Source: DASPKX01 sp035627835
GTDB taxonomy: Bacteria > Verrucomicrobiota > Verrucomicrobiia > Limisphaerales > SXQI01
NCBI GenBank assembly: GCA_035627835.1
Contig: DASPKX010000152.1
Location: forward strand, 1 to 64,000
Reading direction: 5' to 3'
DNA length: 64,000 bases
The notes below the pieces were generated by a model that did no database searches, had not been told where the DNA came from, and saw only the letters and a program-made list of their open reading frames with translations. The first letter of the stretch is position 1, and each line of letters opens with the position of its first letter. This document shows positions 17,158-25,905 of the stretch, piece by piece. The position numbers and the translations under genes were made by a program.

Positions 17158-18579
17158 TTACTGCGCAGGAGCTTGCTCCAGCTTGGGAGCTGGCGCGGGT
17201 TCGTTCGGGTCCTTGGCCGCGCCTTTTTCTTCAATGTGCGACTTCTGATTGAACATCGCCCGGAACAAAGGCAAGCGCTTCACGTCATGGAACGACACGT
17301 AGAGCATGAATGAAATCAACGCCAGTGCGAATGCAGTGGTCGCATACTCAACAATGCGCGGGTGCAGCGGGCGGCGGCGGATCTTTTCAATGATCGACAT
17401 CACAATGTGCCCGCCGTCGAGGACAGGGATCGGCAGCATGTTCAGAACCGCAAGGTTGATGTTCAGGAGAACCAGGAAGTTCAAGGCCAGGCGGAAATCC
17501 GTTGTCACCTGGTGCGCGAGCAAAGCCAGAATGCCGACAGGGCCGCTCAAATCTTTCGCGCCGACGCCCGTTTCCTTGGAGTGGATCAAGGCGCTGAGTG
17601 TGTCCACCGTCTTCTTCCAAACGTCGTAAATGTTAGCCCATGGAGTCGGGCCTGGGCGTTGAATCTCATAATGATTCACGCTGCTCCCGAGCATCACGCC
17701 GAGAAAGCCTTTGCCGGTGGTTGGGTCTTTGCGCGGCGTCACCGTGTAGGTCAGCTTCTCCTGCCCACGGTTCACTTTGATTTCAGTCGCTTCCCCTGCC
17801 CGCTTTTGGACGAGCTTGATGAATTGCTCACGGCTCATGATCGGGACGCCATCAAAGCTCATGATCACGTCGCCCTTCTTCAGGCCAGCGGATTCAGCAG
17901 CGCTGCCCGCTGTTAAGCCTTGGACTTCGGGGTGATCGCGTGGATCCAGGTTCAGAAACTTGCCGCCGACGAGTTCATTCTGTTGAGCCTTGAGCTGGTG
18001 CGTCTGGCGTTGGCCGTTCCGCTCAATGACGACCGGAATGACATTCGTGCGCGCGAGCACGGTAGCCATCTGCACCTCGTGCCACGACTTCACCTTCTCA
18101 CCGTTAACCTCGACAATGCGATCACCTTCCCGGATGCCCATTGCATACTCCGGCGATTCCGGAGCCACATACCCAACGAAGGAGGGGTTCACCAACACCG
18201 GGAGACCGGCAAAGTAAATGACCGTCCCAATCGCGAACGCGAAGACCACGTTCATAAACGGCCCGGCAGCGGCCACGAGGATTTTCGATAAAGGAGAGGC
18301 AGGCGGGAGTGGCTCATCCTTGTTGCCCCCTTCGAGCATTTCGGATGTAACCATCTGCGGCAGTTTGACATAACCACCCGCAGGGATGAGGCGCCAGGCG
18401 TAGTCGATGCCGTCCTTTTTCCAGCCAAAGATCTTGGGCCCGAAGCCGATGGCGAACGCCTCGACCTTCATGCCGCGGCGGCGCGCGACATAGTAATGGC
18501 CCCATTCGTGGACAAAAATGGCCGCTCCAAACATAAGGAGAACCACAGCCGCCACGTAAAGAATGGTAAGTATGCTCAT
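17158..18579 (-). CDS. rseP: Site-2 protease RseP-like (M50 membrane zinc metalloprotease)
   Basis: Intramembrane protease of 473 residues. The zinc site HEWGH (FVHEWGHYYVARR) is in the first membrane segment and the third ligand lies in MLPIPVLDGGHIVM near the C-terminal membrane segments. Between them are periplasmic PDZ-like regions (PEYAMGIREGDRIVEVNG and SAAESAGLKKGDVIMSFDG). In E. coli the enzyme cleaves anti-sigma RseA in the envelope stress response; a sigma-factor role is especially plausible here because the genome carries membrane-tethered ECF factors (see 29354-30955). The C-terminus ends in a Pro/Ala-rich tail. The rseP-ispG order matches the common clustering of MEP-pathway genes with rseP. 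Confidence 0.95.
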   Translation of the reverse strand: MSILTILYVAAVVLLMFGAAIFVHEWGHYYVARRRGMKVEAFAIGFGPKIFGWKKDGIDYAWRLIPAGGYVKLPQMVTSEMLEGGNKDEPLPPASPLSKILVAAAGPFMNVVFAFAIGTVIYFAGLPVLVNPSFVGYVAPESPEYAMGIREGDRIVEVNGEKVKSWHEVQMATVLARTNVIPVVIERNGQRQTHQLKAQQNELVGGKFLNLDPRDHPEVQGLTAGSAAESAGLKKGDVIMSFDGVPIMSREQFIKLVQKRAGEATEIKVNRGQEKLTYTVTPRKDPTTGKGFLGVMLGSSVNHYEIQRPGPTPWANIYDVWKKTVDTLSALIHSKETGVGAKDLSGPVGILALLAHQVTTDFRLALNFLVLLNINLAVLNMLPIPVLDGGHIVMSIIEKIRRRPLHPRIVEYATTAFALALISFMLYVSFHDVKRLPLFRAMFNQKSHIEEKGAAKDPNEPAPAPKLEQAPAQ

Positions 18580-18735
18580 TGAACCAACGTTAAGAGGTGG
18601 AATCTACCGTTGCCCCTGCCGAGTGGCAACTTGTTCCGAAAGCCCCAAGCCCTCGGCTGTTCCCACCGAACCAGGTCACCGTCACCCCGCTTTGACCACT
18701 GCCGAGAGATTTAGTTCGATGATTAGACTTTCCCG

Positions 18736-20082
18736 CTATGGTCGAGATCCTGAGCGCAGGCGGAAGAATTGAGCCGGGGCGGCAGTCGGAAGTTCCAGAG
18801 TCACTTGGTTTGTGGTGAAGGTGCCCTGCTCCACTGTAACCCACTGGATGAGGTTCGTGCTCCCCTCGACCAGATAAGGTGATCCGTTGTTCCCTACGAT
18901 CGTAAGCTCCAGGCTCTCACCAGCGGTGCGGTAGCGCTGGACCATGGTGAGCAGGTCGCCTTTCACCTTCACCAATCCTCCGGCGGGTTCGTTGTTGAAC
19001 TTCCGAAAAGCGCCGGCGATGACGACGTCGCCGTTCGGCAACGTGACCATGTCGGTCGCAAACGGGAATTCGCCAAGCCAATCGCTGGGGCCGATCTCAA
19101 CATCGAGCGTCGGATCTGGCGTTCCGTCCGGCATCAGCCGCTGCAGCCGCCAAGGGCCTCCAGCGAGACCGCGCATCAAAAGACATATGATGCGGCCGTC
19201 TGGCGCCACCGTGAAACGCAAAGGTTGTTGCCCGCCTCCGGGGGCGCCTTGCTTAAATCCACGATCGGCCGATCCGTCTGGGTTGAGCCGCCGCAGGCCA
19301 TCATCGCGCGACGTGGTGAACACAATATTGCCGTTCGGCATAATCTCGGACTCCCGCACCCGGCCAGCCTCCAAAGCATCCGCCAGGAAGGTGGTGTCGA
19401 GTCGACCATCGAAATGAAAGCGGTGGATGTTATACACCTCGTTGTTCGTCACACCCAGGAAACCGGCTGCGAGGAACTTTCCACCCTCAAGCAAGTGCAG
19501 GTTGGCGTAATGAGCGCTAAGAGAGAAGTCGACTTTGGTAGGCGGCAGAAAACATGCATCCACTGAGCCATCAGGAAGAAAGCGCGCGAGGTAGGGAGAT
19601 GACACTCCTCCCAGCGAGCTGAAGTCGCCAGTGACGAGCATCTTGCCGTCGGGCAATGCTGCGAAACGCCCAATGAGTGAGCCCCTTCCGTGAAACGAGT
19701 CATCCCGGCTCCCGTCGTGACGAAACCTCGCGAGCAACGCCACGGGCTTGTTTGGGGTTTCGAACCAGCCCGACAGATAAATCATCCCATCTGACTGGAA
19801 CGTCACCCCATCCACCTGAGTGACCCCATTCGTCGCCACCTCAAACGTGGCATCCACCTGCCCATTGGTGTTCAACCGCACGACGCCCGGACTTGCTCGG
19901 CCGTCAATGGAGTCAAAGGATCCGGCCACCAGAATTTTCCCATCCGGCTGAAGCGCGAGGGAGATGGAAGGCGGAACATTGCTCCGCCACCCTATTGCCT
20001 TAGAGAAGGCTGGATCAATGCTGATGCCGAAACCGCTACAGATCGAGAGAGCAAGAAGCAGGGCATAACAGGGCAGCTTCAT
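18736..20082 (-). CDS. Secreted delta-60 repeat (beta-propeller) protein
   Basis: Exported protein of 448 residues with a signal peptide (KLPCYALLLALSICSGFG). It is built from about seven repeats with blade motifs such as ALQPDGKILVAGSFDSIDG, ALPDGKMLVTGDFSSLGG and TLPNGDVVIAGAFRKFNN, diagnostic of delta-60 repeats. The C-terminal 55-residue module (YLVEGSTNLIQW ... AQFFRLR) also ends the three neighbouring proteins. The function of delta-60 proteins is not established; cell-surface or extracellular recognition is likely. It shares orientation and end module with the downstream tandem paralogues but has different repeats, so it is probably not a fourth copy. Confidence 0.75.
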   Translation of the reverse strand: MKLPCYALLLALSICSGFGISIDPAFSKAIGWRSNVPPSISLALQPDGKILVAGSFDSIDGRASPGVVRLNTNGQVDATFEVATNGVTQVDGVTFQSDGMIYLSGWFETPNKPVALLARFRHDGSRDDSFHGRGSLIGRFAALPDGKMLVTGDFSSLGGVSSPYLARFLPDGSVDACFLPPTKVDFSLSAHYANLHLLEGGKFLAAGFLGVTNNEVYNIHRFHFDGRLDTTFLADALEAGRVRESEIMPNGNIVFTTSRDDGLRRLNPDGSADRGFKQGAPGGGQQPLRFTVAPDGRIICLLMRGLAGGPWRLQRLMPDGTPDPTLDVEIGPSDWLGEFPFATDMVTLPNGDVVIAGAFRKFNNEPAGGLVKVKGDLLTMVQRYRTAGESLELTIVGNNGSPYLVEGSTNLIQWVTVEQGTFTTNQVTLELPTAAPAQFFRLRSGSRP

Positions 20083-20182
20083 TAACCCATCGTGAACAGT
20101 CCCGAGAAAAGTGGAAGATCAGGGAGCGCTGACGTTTAACACGGGGTTCGGCTCAGGGCTGAGTTCTCAGGCGCAACTTCCA

Positions 20183-22063
20183 CTAGGGCGCAGTCGGCAC
20201 CGCGGGTTCGGAGAGGCGCCGTAGCCTGTAGAACATGAGCGGGGCCTCAATGGGCGGTTCGAATGTTTGTGCACTGGAGGCAGCCCCAACAGGCTCCCAG
20301 TGTTGGGATACCAGGGAACTAGCCTGTTCTAACTGAAAGCGCCCGCGTTGGGTTGTGGTGATTAGCAATCTGCCGTTGAGAAGAGCGGGTTTAACCATGA
20401 TCCGTTCGGCTACGAGGACTGGCGCTCCGAGCTGTTTCGATGAACCAGCATGCAGCACCGTGAGTCCCTGAACCATCTTGCTTTCCCTGACGTTGAAGGG
20501 GCCGGTGTACACAAAGGAGTTGGTGGTCGGAATAGAGCCGTCCAGCGTATAGAAAGTTGTGCCGGCACTGGGGTCTGACTCCAGCGTTACAGTGGCTTGC
20601 CAGTGATCCTGCTCGTTCAAAGAGTCGGTCCAGTCTACCAGTGGGCCATGGTCAAATCCTTCGCTAAAATGCGAACCGACGACTGCCAGTATGTGCCAAG
20701 AGGGATTGGTCAGCTCACTCGGGATAAGAATTGCCTGCTCCTCGGGAGACGCAAATTGCGAGGGATAGCTTTCTCGCGCAACGGTCACATGCGCGTACTG
20801 CGTAATCTTTCCCGGCGGACGCACCTCCATTAATTCCACACCAAAAGCAGAATTTGTTACGAACGCGTTGAGCGTTTGCAGTTGCAAGGTATGAACGAGG
20901 GTCCCATCCGCTTTGATAAGCAAATGTGCCGCCCCATTGCGTGGGTAAACGGGGAACCTCTCAGTGGCCACGGTCGGAAAAGTGAAGTCCCACTCGTGCT
21001 GGAGTTGCTCGTCAATCTTCACCACCCAGGAGCCTTCATCGAAGCGAGCTTTAGGACTGAGCTTTGACGGCGAGGGGCCGGATGCTGAAGTTCCCAAAAC
21101 GAGGATCCCATCTGCTGAAGTGTTTTTGAATCTGGTGAAGGTATCCTTCGCTGCTCCTCCGAAGGCAGCGTCACGAAGAGGGTTGCCGAGGCGATCGAGC
21201 TTTAGGATGCGGATGTCGTCACCTCCTAGGCCCTCGTCCGCTAGTGGCGGTTTCAGGGCAGCTGCAGCCGAGCTGCTATACCCTAACAAGATGCCATCAC
21301 TTACCTGAAGCGCGTCCTGAACAGCTAAGGGAAAAGACTTTTGCCATCTTTGAATGCCGCGCGCGCTCAACAGCGAAACAGAAGAGCCCTCTGGGTGGCC
21401 AATTACAAACAACATCGAGCCGTCTAGTCCCGGAGCCATCACGAAGTTGGTTCCCTGAACGTCCCAATCTCGGCTCCACGAGACAACTCCGGAGGCGGAG
21501 AGTCGCTGCAGATGGGCCTGGCCTTTTGTTAAGCCTGCAAGCCATACCGCGCCATCAGGCCCTTGAATTGCTCGTCGCGGGTCGCGTGCCTGGAGTGAAA
21601 TGTGCTCATCAAAGGCAACGATTTGGCCACTGACCCATTGCAGCTGCCCGACGGGGTTAATGAGCGAGACAGTATCGTGAGCAACCACGATAATTGAACC
21701 GTTCACCCCCTCATCGAAAAACAGTGCGCCGACATGCTTCTCGAATTCGCGCTCCCATTGGAGCATCCCGGCCCTGTTGAAACGCCGAAGAGTTACAGAT
21801 GGACCGACCGGCACGAGGCCTCCGCCGCCGACGTTGTAACGCGCGTAAAGCATCCCTCCATCGGAAAGCCGCTGATACCGAACGTGGGTCCTGAAATCGT
21901 CGAAGTAGGTTCGCTCCAGTGCGGGAATAGCAACGGAGCTCCCCGACATGTGCGCTCGAGCTGGATAGCATAGACCGTCGAATAAGCTAAGGAGCGTCAG
22001 CACCCAGAGCAGGTTTCGCCTTGTTGCAGCGAGGACAGTGCGTGGGTCGCTTAAAACTCCCAT
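20183..22063 (-). CDS. Secreted propeller-like protein with chitobiase-C-like domain (tandem paralogue 1)
   Basis: Exported protein of 626 residues. It has an N-terminal signal segment (LLWVLTLLSLFDGLCYPARA), then a long repetitive beta-rich region with blade-like phrases (VSLINPVGQLQW, GPDGAVWLAGLTKGQAHLQR, GDDIRILKLDRLGNPLRD). Near residue 500 comes a chitobiase/beta-hexosaminidase C-terminal-type Ig domain, TTFYTLDGSIPTTNS, and last the shared end module (HWEPVGAAS ... MFYRLRR). The two genes upstream encode proteins of the same layout. No catalytic motif is seen. The similarity to PQQ/quinoprotein-like propellers is structural inference. It is probably a surface or extracellular carbohydrate-interacting protein. 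Confidence 0.7.
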   Translation of the reverse strand: MGVLSDPRTVLAATRRNLLWVLTLLSLFDGLCYPARAHMSGSSVAIPALERTYFDDFRTHVRYQRLSDGGMLYARYNVGGGGLVPVGPSVTLRRFNRAGMLQWEREFEKHVGALFFDEGVNGSIIVVAHDTVSLINPVGQLQWVSGQIVAFDEHISLQARDPRRAIQGPDGAVWLAGLTKGQAHLQRLSASGVVSWSRDWDVQGTNFVMAPGLDGSMLFVIGHPEGSSVSLLSARGIQRWQKSFPLAVQDALQVSDGILLGYSSSAAAALKPPLADEGLGGDDIRILKLDRLGNPLRDAAFGGAAKDTFTRFKNTSADGILVLGTSASGPSPSKLSPKARFDEGSWVVKIDEQLQHEWDFTFPTVATERFPVYPRNGAAHLLIKADGTLVHTLQLQTLNAFVTNSAFGVELMEVRPPGKITQYAHVTVARESYPSQFASPEEQAILIPSELTNPSWHILAVVGSHFSEGFDHGPLVDWTDSLNEQDHWQATVTLESDPSAGTTFYTLDGSIPTTNSFVYTGPFNVRESKMVQGLTVLHAGSSKQLGAPVLVAERIMVKPALLNGRLLITTTQRGRFQLEQASSLVSQHWEPVGAASSAQTFEPPIEAPLMFYRLRRLSEPAVPTAP

Positions 22064-22082
22064 AACGAAGGTAGGAATATCA

Positions 22083-23924
22083 TTATTCGACTCGTTTGAC
22101 TCTGAAAAAGGCTGGATAAGCGCTTACAGGAACGGTGATGGTCCTTTCGGCGCCTGCCAACCCGACCGGCTCCCAGTCAGGCGCAGACAACGAACTCGTT
22201 CGCTCGAGCTGATAGGTTCCAGGCTTGGAAGGGGTGATCAGCAAAGCCCCGTGCTTCATTTCGACACTCACGGTCAGCGGTGCGCCAGCTTTAATCACGG
22301 TCGGCCAGCCAATTTCAGCTTTCCCGGAATCATTTTGGAGCGCGAGAGCGTGCACACTTGTGGTTTCCGAGACGGTGAATGGCTCGACGTAAATGGGAGA
22401 GTTCGTTTTGGGAATTGAGCCATCCAGCGTGTAGTGGATCACGGCATCGGAGAAGCTGGATCTAATTGAGACCCGCGCTGACCAGTTCGTGCTTCCTGCT
22501 TCACTTTCGTCGATCCAACTCACGATCGGCGTTCCACCAGGTGTCACGCTTCTCTCGGGAGTGATAGTTCGGTAGGAAACACCAGTTCCGAAACCTGAGT
22601 GGAGCGTGGCCAATAGGGTCTCACCCTCACGTTCAACAGGGACTGGAGGTTCGAGCTCCATACCCGAATAAACGTTCTCATAACCATAGCCCAACAAGGT
22701 TCCTTGCGCGCCAATTCGCAGCACCTCAATCACGGCACTGTTTACGGAGTACGCTCCAGATGAATTGAGCGCCAAGGGATACCCTGCTAGAGTAAAGCCA
22801 CCGTCAGCATTCCAGAAGAGTGGGCCGTAAGGTGGCCACGAAACGTCCCATTGCGGACGGAGCGCGTTGTCTGGCTTCACGATCCAAGTATTGGCTATTG
22901 CGCGCAAGAACGGGCTCGTTTTGTTGCCGCCGACTCCAGAAATTGAAGAACCTATCACGAACAACTCACCGAGTTTATTCGTTTCGAATCTATGAAACCA
23001 ATCATGGCTGGTTCCTCCAAACACGGCCTCTTCCGAGGGCAAGCCAGCCGCATCCACGCGAAGGACGCGCATGTCATATTGGCCGTACCCAGCCGGCGAT
23101 TCGGGGAGTGACGGATATGCGTTCGAGGAGGTGTGGCCGAATAACCACCCATCATTGACCGTGAAAACATCCTGAACCCAGATCGGAAAGCGCTTCTCCC
23201 ATCGCTTCAAACCTCGTGAGCTTAAATGAACAGCCCAGGTTTCTCGGGGCAGGGGTGGCTCAGACTTAGGATCTGAAGGCCGGCCGAGCACCAGGACGGA
23301 TCCATCCGCGCCCCCTATCGCGGCGAAGGCTGCACCTGGCAGGTCGAAGGATTTCGTCCAGAGTTCAGCTCCGTCTGGTGTAAACTTTAGCACACCAGGT
23401 TTGCCAGAGGTCGAGTTAGTTGTGTCTATTCCGAGCAGCCCGGTCCGCCAAATCGTCCCGTCCGGGCCTTGGGAAATCGTGAGCCTCGGTTCGCCAACGT
23501 AACGATTGAGGCCCCCCTTGGTCGGGCGTTTCCAAACAACCTCTCCTGCCGTGTTTAAAAGCACCAAGTTCGTGCCGCTGGCGTAAAGCAGACCACCTTC
23601 CTTGGTGATCGTGTATGGGGTGTTGTCGTAGTAAGCCCCGCGGACCTCGTGCCTCCATTGAGAAATGCCTCTACGATTGCGTTTATGGAACCCCACCATC
23701 GGTCCCCATATCCCACTGTTTACGCCCAAAGTGAAAAGAACGCCGCCATCGGGGAATCGCGTAATTGCATGCACGTGCGGCCAACTCGATCCCTCGTAGC
23801 CCTGGTAAGTGACTAAGTAGTCTTCTTTGACGGTCAAACCGAACGTGGGCGCGCCGATTGATCCCAAGCAGAAAAAGAGCCATAAAGCAGCAACGGAGCA
23901 CGGACGTCGGGTCGAAATTTCCAT
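22083..23924 (-). CDS. Secreted propeller-like protein with chitobiase-C-like domain (tandem paralogue 2)
   Basis: Protein of 613 residues with the architecture of its neighbours: signal peptide (SVAALWLFFCLGSIGAPTFG), propeller-like region (VVLLNTAGEVVW-type blades, SQGPDGTIWRTGLLGID, YDMRVLRVDAAGLPSEEA), chitobiase-C-like motif VIHYTLDGSIPKTNS, and end module TYQLERTSSL ... DWEPVG ... AFFRVKRVE. ATG at 23924 is preferred to an upstream TTG. Only 19 bases separate its stop from the next gene's start, so the three paralogues probably form one transcript. The motif GTSHDWFHRFETNKLGELFVIG aligns with equivalent passages in the other two. Function is unknown. Confidence 0.7.
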   Translation of the reverse strand: MEISTRRPCSVAALWLFFCLGSIGAPTFGLTVKEDYLVTYQGYEGSSWPHVHAITRFPDGGVLFTLGVNSGIWGPMVGFHKRNRRGISQWRHEVRGAYYDNTPYTITKEGGLLYASGTNLVLLNTAGEVVWKRPTKGGLNRYVGEPRLTISQGPDGTIWRTGLLGIDTTNSTSGKPGVLKFTPDGAELWTKSFDLPGAAFAAIGGADGSVLVLGRPSDPKSEPPLPRETWAVHLSSRGLKRWEKRFPIWVQDVFTVNDGWLFGHTSSNAYPSLPESPAGYGQYDMRVLRVDAAGLPSEEAVFGGTSHDWFHRFETNKLGELFVIGSSISGVGGNKTSPFLRAIANTWIVKPDNALRPQWDVSWPPYGPLFWNADGGFTLAGYPLALNSSGAYSVNSAVIEVLRIGAQGTLLGYGYENVYSGMELEPPVPVEREGETLLATLHSGFGTGVSYRTITPERSVTPGGTPIVSWIDESEAGSTNWSARVSIRSSFSDAVIHYTLDGSIPKTNSPIYVEPFTVSETTSVHALALQNDSGKAEIGWPTVIKAGAPLTVSVEMKHGALLITPSKPGTYQLERTSSLSAPDWEPVGLAGAERTITVPVSAYPAFFRVKRVE

Positions 23925-23987
23925 AGCGGGGCCTAAACGTAGCGCCGCTTGGCTGCTTATCAACAGGATGACTACTCCTGACGTGTG

Positions 23988-25799
23988 TTATTCCACTTGG
24001 TGCAGGCGGAAGAAGGCTGACTTTTCTGATGGGAAGATCTCAAATTGCACATCTTCTCTGCTTCGACCGATCGGCTCCCAGTCTGAAGCAAGTCGGTTCC
24101 AGTGCTCTATCTGGTACCGAGCCCGTTTTGGAGATGTGATGAGCAACGACGTTCCTTGCTGCTCGATTTTGATGGCCACGCGCTCAAAGACGGGTTTCGG
24201 AGTTCCGAGGACATGAGTCGCATCAGCAATAGCAATTGCGTGAACGTTCGCAGCCGCTGACAGCGGAAATGGCTCTGTGTAGCGATGAGAATTGGCGCTC
24301 GGGATGGACCCGTCCGTGCTGTAGTAAATACGCGCTGTAGGAATGCTGCTCTCGATTTTGACGATCGCCTTCCACTGGGTTTGATCAGGCCCAAACTCAT
24401 CAGCCCACGTCACCACGGGTGATCCGGGTTTCACGGTCGTCCCTTGCGATGTGAGGGCAGCCACAACATCCCCATGACTCCCGCGCAAAGGGACTGTGAT
24501 GGTCCGCTCGGCTGATCCCGTCGAGGAGGAAGGAAACAAACTCTGCGGAACGGTCACCTGAGAGTAGGCGGACAGCTCACCTCGATCACTCAGGCGTGTC
24601 ACCTCAACGTGGTAAGGAAACGTAAAAGCCGATTGTTCTGTGTAGATGAAGCCACCGTCTGCATCGTTGATCAAATGGGCCCGGAGATCATGGCGATAGT
24701 CCGTCTTGTCCATCGCCACTGCCGAAAAGGTATAATCCCAGACCCGTTTCAAAGATGCATCGAGCTTTAGCAGCCAGGAGCCCTCGCCGCTTCGCGGCCT
24801 AGGACTTTCTTTTGCCGGGCCCGAGTCAGATGTTGAGGTTCCAAGCACAAACCACTGTCCTAAGCGGTTTGTCTTGAACCTACGAAAGGTGTCGATGCCC
24901 GAACCTCCCAATGAGATCTCTCTCAGAGGCTCGCCTGCGCTGTTGATTTTAAGAATACGGATATCCTCAGCCCCGCGCGATGGTTCAGCAACCGGGACAC
25001 CAGGAGTTGGGCTGGCATGGGTATGCCCCAATAGCCATCCGTCATCTGTTTTCAAGGCGTCATAAACTACGATTGGAAAGTCCTTCTGCCACTGCTTCTC
25101 CCCGTTAGCGCTAAAAGCTACGACATCCGTGTTGCTCGCTGAAGTTCCGTAGAATAAAGCGGAGCCGTCCGCATGGCCTCGCATGTTTAGCGTTGTTGGC
25201 GCGACCTCGATCGCTTGAGACCAAGACAGAGTTCCGTTTGCTAAAATCTTTTGAACTCTGACCTTCCCACTGCTCATACCTGCCAGCCACACCGAACCAT
25301 CCAGCCCTTGGTTAACGGAGGGCGGAGGATTGATTCGTCGGGGAGGAATAGATGGAGCTGGAGCGCTTGGAAAGGCGGGATCTACTGGGGTCGTCCACCG
25401 CACGACGCCGTTGCTGTCGAACCATGTTACAGAGGAAAGCTTCACCCACAACACGCCGAAATCTATGCTTTCCTCGATGCGAACTGTTTCGAAGCTTTCC
25501 GCAGCCTGATGTGCCCACTCCACTTCGGCCTGCACATTCAGCACTCGGATCGACAAGTTAGGAGGTCGCGGGATCAACCCACCGCCGCCGCTGTAGTTTT
25601 CGAAGTAGAGCATCCTTCCGTCTGCAAATCGCATGCTTCCACGCGCCGTGCGTCCATCCGGGTCAGGAGCAAGCAATTCACTGCGTGGAACTGCCACTGA
25701 AAACGTTTCCGTCGAAGAGATCGCCACTCTGCCGGACATAAGGCAGGCAGAAGCTATTAAAACAAGGCGGGGCAGCGCCGATCCAAAGGGATGCCTCAT
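23988..25799 (-). CDS. Secreted propeller-like protein with chitobiase-C-like domain (tandem paralogue 3)
   Basis: Protein of 603 residues and first in the leftward tandem set. It has a signal peptide (LPRLVLIASACLMSGRVA), a propeller-like region (VTWFDSNGVVRWTTPVD, NQGLDGSVWLAGMSSGKVRV, EDIRILKINSAGEPLREI, FRRFKTNRLGQWFVLGTST), the chitobiase-C-like motif IYYSTDGSIPSANS, and the end module RYQIEHWNRLASDWEPIG ... FFRLHQVE. It is closest in motif wording to paralogue 1. ATG at 25799 is chosen because the signal peptide starts there; a 28-codon extension is polar and unlikely. It is divergent from the DUF1501 gene across a 106-bp promoter region. Confidence 0.7.
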   Translation of the reverse strand: MRHPFGSALPRLVLIASACLMSGRVAISSTETFSVAVPRSELLAPDPDGRTARGSMRFADGRMLYFENYSGGGGLIPRPPNLSIRVLNVQAEVEWAHQAAESFETVRIEESIDFGVLWVKLSSVTWFDSNGVVRWTTPVDPAFPSAPAPSIPPRRINPPPSVNQGLDGSVWLAGMSSGKVRVQKILANGTLSWSQAIEVAPTTLNMRGHADGSALFYGTSASNTDVVAFSANGEKQWQKDFPIVVYDALKTDDGWLLGHTHASPTPGVPVAEPSRGAEDIRILKINSAGEPLREISLGGSGIDTFRRFKTNRLGQWFVLGTSTSDSGPAKESPRPRSGEGSWLLKLDASLKRVWDYTFSAVAMDKTDYRHDLRAHLINDADGGFIYTEQSAFTFPYHVEVTRLSDRGELSAYSQVTVPQSLFPSSSTGSAERTITVPLRGSHGDVVAALTSQGTTVKPGSPVVTWADEFGPDQTQWKAIVKIESSIPTARIYYSTDGSIPSANSHRYTEPFPLSAAANVHAIAIADATHVLGTPKPVFERVAIKIEQQGTSLLITSPKRARYQIEHWNRLASDWEPIGRSREDVQFEIFPSEKSAFFRLHQVE

Positions 25800-25905
25800 G
25801 ACTGCATTATTGTATGTTCGTAAGGATAAGCAATCTTCATTGCTTTGGGGAAAGGAGCCGGATGATGCACTGGCCATCTGCAATGTGATGTGTTACTGAG
25901 GGCGG

